NCBI GenBank assembly: GCA_027296385.1
Contig: JAPUJD010000250.1
Coordinates: 1 to 8,227, forward strand
Reading direction: 5' to 3'
Length of the DNA: 8,227 nucleotides
From: Acidobacteriota bacterium
GTDB taxonomy: Bacteria > Acidobacteriota > Thermoanaerobaculia > Multivoradales > JAHEKO01
The notes beneath the pieces were generated by a model. That model ran no database searches, was not told the origin of the DNA, and saw nothing but the letters and a program-made list of their open reading frames with translations. The translations under genes and the position numbers were made by a program. This document shows positions 6,387-8,227 of the stretch, piece after piece (position 1 is the stretch's first letter; every line of letters starts with the position of its first letter).

Positions 6387-6593
6387 CTAAGGCAGGTCGA
6401 TGCCTCCGGGGTGAAAGGGGTTACAGCGCAAGATGCGGCCTAGCGCCTTCCCAACGCCGCGCCACGGCCCGTGCTCGAGCAACGCCAGTCGCGCGTACTC
6501 GGAACAGGTCGGGGTGAAGCGACAACTCTGCGGCAACATCGGCGAAATCCAGCGTTTGTAGGAGACCAGAAAACGGATCGCGAACCGCGTCAC
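6387..6593 (-). CDS. yidD: membrane protein insertion efficiency factor YidD
   Basis: A 68-residue protein of the YidD (haemolytic domain, DUF37) family, which helps insertion of nascent membrane proteins near YidC. The short N-terminal amphipathic helix (VTRFAIRFLVSYKRWISP) is followed by the diagnostic CRFTPTCSEYARLAL (24-38), HGPWRGVGKALGRILRCNPF (41-60) and HPGGIDLP at the end; the three family cysteines are C24, C30 and C57. I take the start at GTG 6593, which shares GTGA with the TGA stop of rnpA, so translation is probably coupled. Longer in-frame forms reach up to 6896 but would lie inside rnpA and add unrelated sequence. No strong ribosome site precedes the GTG. Confidence 0.93.
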   Translation of the reverse strand: MTRFAIRFLVSYKRWISPMLPQSCRFTPTCSEYARLALLEHGPWRGVGKALGRILRCNPFHPGGIDLP

Positions 6594-6979
6594 GAAGCCG
6601 CGCCGTCGCGCGGCAGCCAGGTCGCGAGCAATCGCGTCAGCTCCTTCTTCAAAGCCGAAAAACTCGCCTGCGCGCTCGCCGGCTTCAGATGGACCATCAA
6701 ATCCATCGCTGGTAGCTGGGTGCGTTCGTTCCATCGCCGGTAGATCTCGCGGATTCGCCTCTTGAGGAGATGCCGGACGACCGAATTGCCCACCTTGCGG
6801 CTGACGGTGATGCCGAGGCGCGGGTCGCCCAGCTCGTTGACCGCCGCGTAGAGAATCATCAGATCCCCATGGCGACGACGGCCTTCGCGGTAGCACCTGA
6901 GGTACTCGCTCCGGCGCCGCATTCGCTCCCGCTTAGGGAACGTCTCGTCGCGGCGCTCGGCGGCCGGCCGGCCGGTCAT
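6590..6979 (-). CDS. rnpA: ribonuclease P protein component
   Basis: The protein subunit of RNase P binds the catalytic RNA and pre-tRNA 5' leaders, helping remove leaders such as that of the tRNA-Ser at the other end of this window. The 129 residues contain the opening FPKRERMRRRSEYLRCYREG (14-33) and the core RLGITVSRKVGNSVVRHLLKRRIREIYRR (54-82), which includes the RNR-type basic helix in the form LLKRRIRE. The length is slightly above the usual 110-125. The ATG at 6979 lies 3 bases after the rpmH stop (TAG TCG ATG), the standard rpmH-rnpA arrangement, with no clear ribosome site; coupling to rpmH is likely. The 3' end overlaps yidD by 4 bases. Confidence 0.95.
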   Translation of the reverse strand: MTGRPAAERRDETFPKRERMRRRSEYLRCYREGRRRHGDLMILYAAVNELGDPRLGITVSRKVGNSVVRHLLKRRIREIYRRWNERTQLPAMDLMVHLKPASAQASFSALKKELTRLLATWLPRDGAAS

Positions 6980-6982
6980 CGA

Positions 6983-7117
6983 CTAGGCCGAAAGGCGCTT
7001 GCGACCTTTCCGACGCCGGCGCTTCAGAACCGCTCGACCCTGTCGGGTCCGCATACGGGCACGAAACCCGTGCTTCTTGGCGCGACGACGGTTGTTGGGT
7101 TGAAACGTACGCTTCAC
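6983..7117 (-). CDS. rpmH: 50S ribosomal protein L34
   Basis: A 44-residue, very basic protein read from GTG 7117 to TAG 6983-6985. It begins MKRTFQPNNRRRAKKHGF, continues RARMRTRQGRAVLKRRRRKG and ends RKRLSA, an unmistakable L34 with the KRTFQPNNRRR start and HGFRxRM core. It is a structural protein of the large ribosomal subunit. A TAGGA ribosome site lies about 8 bases before the GTG. It heads the rpmH-rnpA-yidD-yidC-jag operon, with a candidate promoter and a leader hairpin upstream. In many bacteria dnaA lies divergently upstream of rpmH; here tadA takes that place. Confidence 0.97.
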   Translation of the reverse strand: MKRTFQPNNRRRAKKHGFRARMRTRQGRAVLKRRRRKGRKRLSA

Positions 7118-7174
7118 GGCTTGGATCCTATCGGGAAGTTCTACTCTCGAGAACGGATACGCTAAGAACTGAGG

Positions 7175-7192
7175 CTTCGCCTGTGGGCGAAG
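7175..7192 (-). promoter_or_regulatory. hairpin in the predicted rpmH leader
   Basis: CTTCGCC (7175-7181) and GGCGAAG (7186-7192) form a perfect 7-bp stem with a 4-base loop. It lies about 58 bases before the rpmH start and inside the transcript expected from the promoter at 7208-7236. No T-run follows, so it does not look like an intrinsic terminator; it may be a leader structure that stabilises or regulates the mRNA. Confidence 0.5.
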
Positions 7193-7207
7193 ACCGCAAG
7201 ACCCCTG

Positions 7208-7236
7208 AAGCTACCGTGCGGTGACCCCGAGGTCAA
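7208..7236 (-). promoter_or_regulatory. candidate sigma70-type promoter for the rpmH operon
   Basis: On the minus strand TTGACC (7231-7236) and TAGCTT (7208-7213) are spaced by 17 bases, a good -35 and a fair -10. Transcription would start near 7201, giving a leader of about 84 bases with the hairpin at 7175-7192. An inverted repeat TGACC-N4-GGTCA (7222-7235) overlaps the -35 and could be an operator. The call rests on consensus and position only. Confidence 0.4.
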
Positions 7237-7254
7237 GCTCTGCCTGATACGAGG

Positions 7255-7325
7255 TCTGGTGCTGGTTGGCGGAGTTTTCATGCGTCGTAGAACTCTAGTG
7301 CTGGTTGGCGGAGTCTTCATGCGTC
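7255..7325. repeat. two direct repeats of about 32 bp, 39-bp period
   Basis: Bases 7255-7286 and 7294-7325 match with 2 differences; the core is GTGCTGGTTGGCGGAGT followed by TTCATGCGTC. They lie in the gap between the divergent rpmH operon and tadA, upstream of both. No open frame explains them and they do not resemble DnaA boxes. They could be a pair of binding sites for an unknown regulator or a small fragment of a dispersed repeat. Confidence 0.8.
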
Positions 7326-7392
7326 ATTGAACAAGGCCAGCTCGTTTTCTTCTTTCTGCCTGCGCCGCTACACACCGAACTGCGTGCCCAAC

Positions 7393-7398
7393 TATGAT
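7393..7398 (+). promoter_or_regulatory. possible -10 element of tadA
   Basis: TATGAT matches the sigma70 -10 consensus at 5 of 6 bases and lies 26 bases before the tadA start, giving a short leader. No good -35 is seen at 16-18 bases upstream, so this is a weak call. Confidence 0.25.
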
Positions 7399-7424
7399 GG
7401 GCCGCCCTCTACGGCTGGAGATCG

Positions 7425-8227
<803 letters not shown>

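Noticed and set aside
6594..6896. Longer YidD form starting inside rnpA
   Set aside because: The added 101 residues are the out-of-frame shadow of rnpA; YidD family proteins are short and begin near GTG 6593.
7118..7424. Replication origin upstream of rpmH
   Set aside because: The neighbourhood is origin-like, but I see no DnaA boxes, no AT-rich unwinding region and no dnaA; the direct repeats do not resemble TTATCCACA.

Overview
The window is GC-rich and almost fully coded. It holds a conserved bacterial chromosome-maintenance and ribosome/membrane-biogenesis cluster of the kind usually found near the replication origin. YidC has a long N-terminal periplasmic domain, which points to a Gram-negative (diderm) bacterium. 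A bactofilin linked to parAB, high GC and frequent GTG/TTG starts would fit Acidobacteriota or a deltaproteobacteria-like lineage. That placement is inference and only moderately supported. I see no dnaA gene and no DnaA-box cluster, so the origin itself is not shown.

Layout: (1) 1-174 is the 3' end of an unrecognised + strand gene. (2) 274-2933 is a minus-strand operon read rsmG, parA, parB, bactofilin. Genes overlap at rsmG/parA (TTGA) and parA/parB (TGATG), and parA starts at a TTG with a strong Shine-Dalgarno. (3) 3012-3073 has two parS-like palindromes in tandem 33-bp units. They lie just upstream of the rsmG-parAB operon and at the 5' end of a small + strand LAGLIDADG-type gene (3026-3394). 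(4) 3391-3591 is a 201-bp long-hairpin, MITE-like element with perfect 21-bp inverted ends; each end supplies the stop codon of the gene running into it. (5) 3588-7117 is a second minus-strand operon read rpmH, rnpA, yidD, yidC, jag (khpB). (6) 7118-7424 is a divergent intergenic region with a likely rpmH promoter, a leader hairpin and a 39-bp-period direct repeat. (7) 7425-7984 holds tadA, whose last codons and stop lie inside a downstream tRNA-Ser(GGA) gene. (8) 7964-8227 is a 164-bp tandem repeat, each unit starting with a copy of the tRNA-Ser 3' end, resembling the E. coli tyrT/rtT arrangement.

The second operon makes ribosomal protein L34, the RNase P protein, the YidD/YidC membrane insertion machinery and a KH/R3H RNA-binding protein. 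The first makes a 16S rRNA methyltransferase and the ParABS segregation system with a cytoskeletal bactofilin. mnmE and mnmG, which commonly sit between jag and rsmG, are absent; the LAGLIDADG gene and palindromic element occupy that spot. The least expected parts are the parS/LAGLIDADG/palindrome junction and the tadA-tRNA-Ser-repeat unit.
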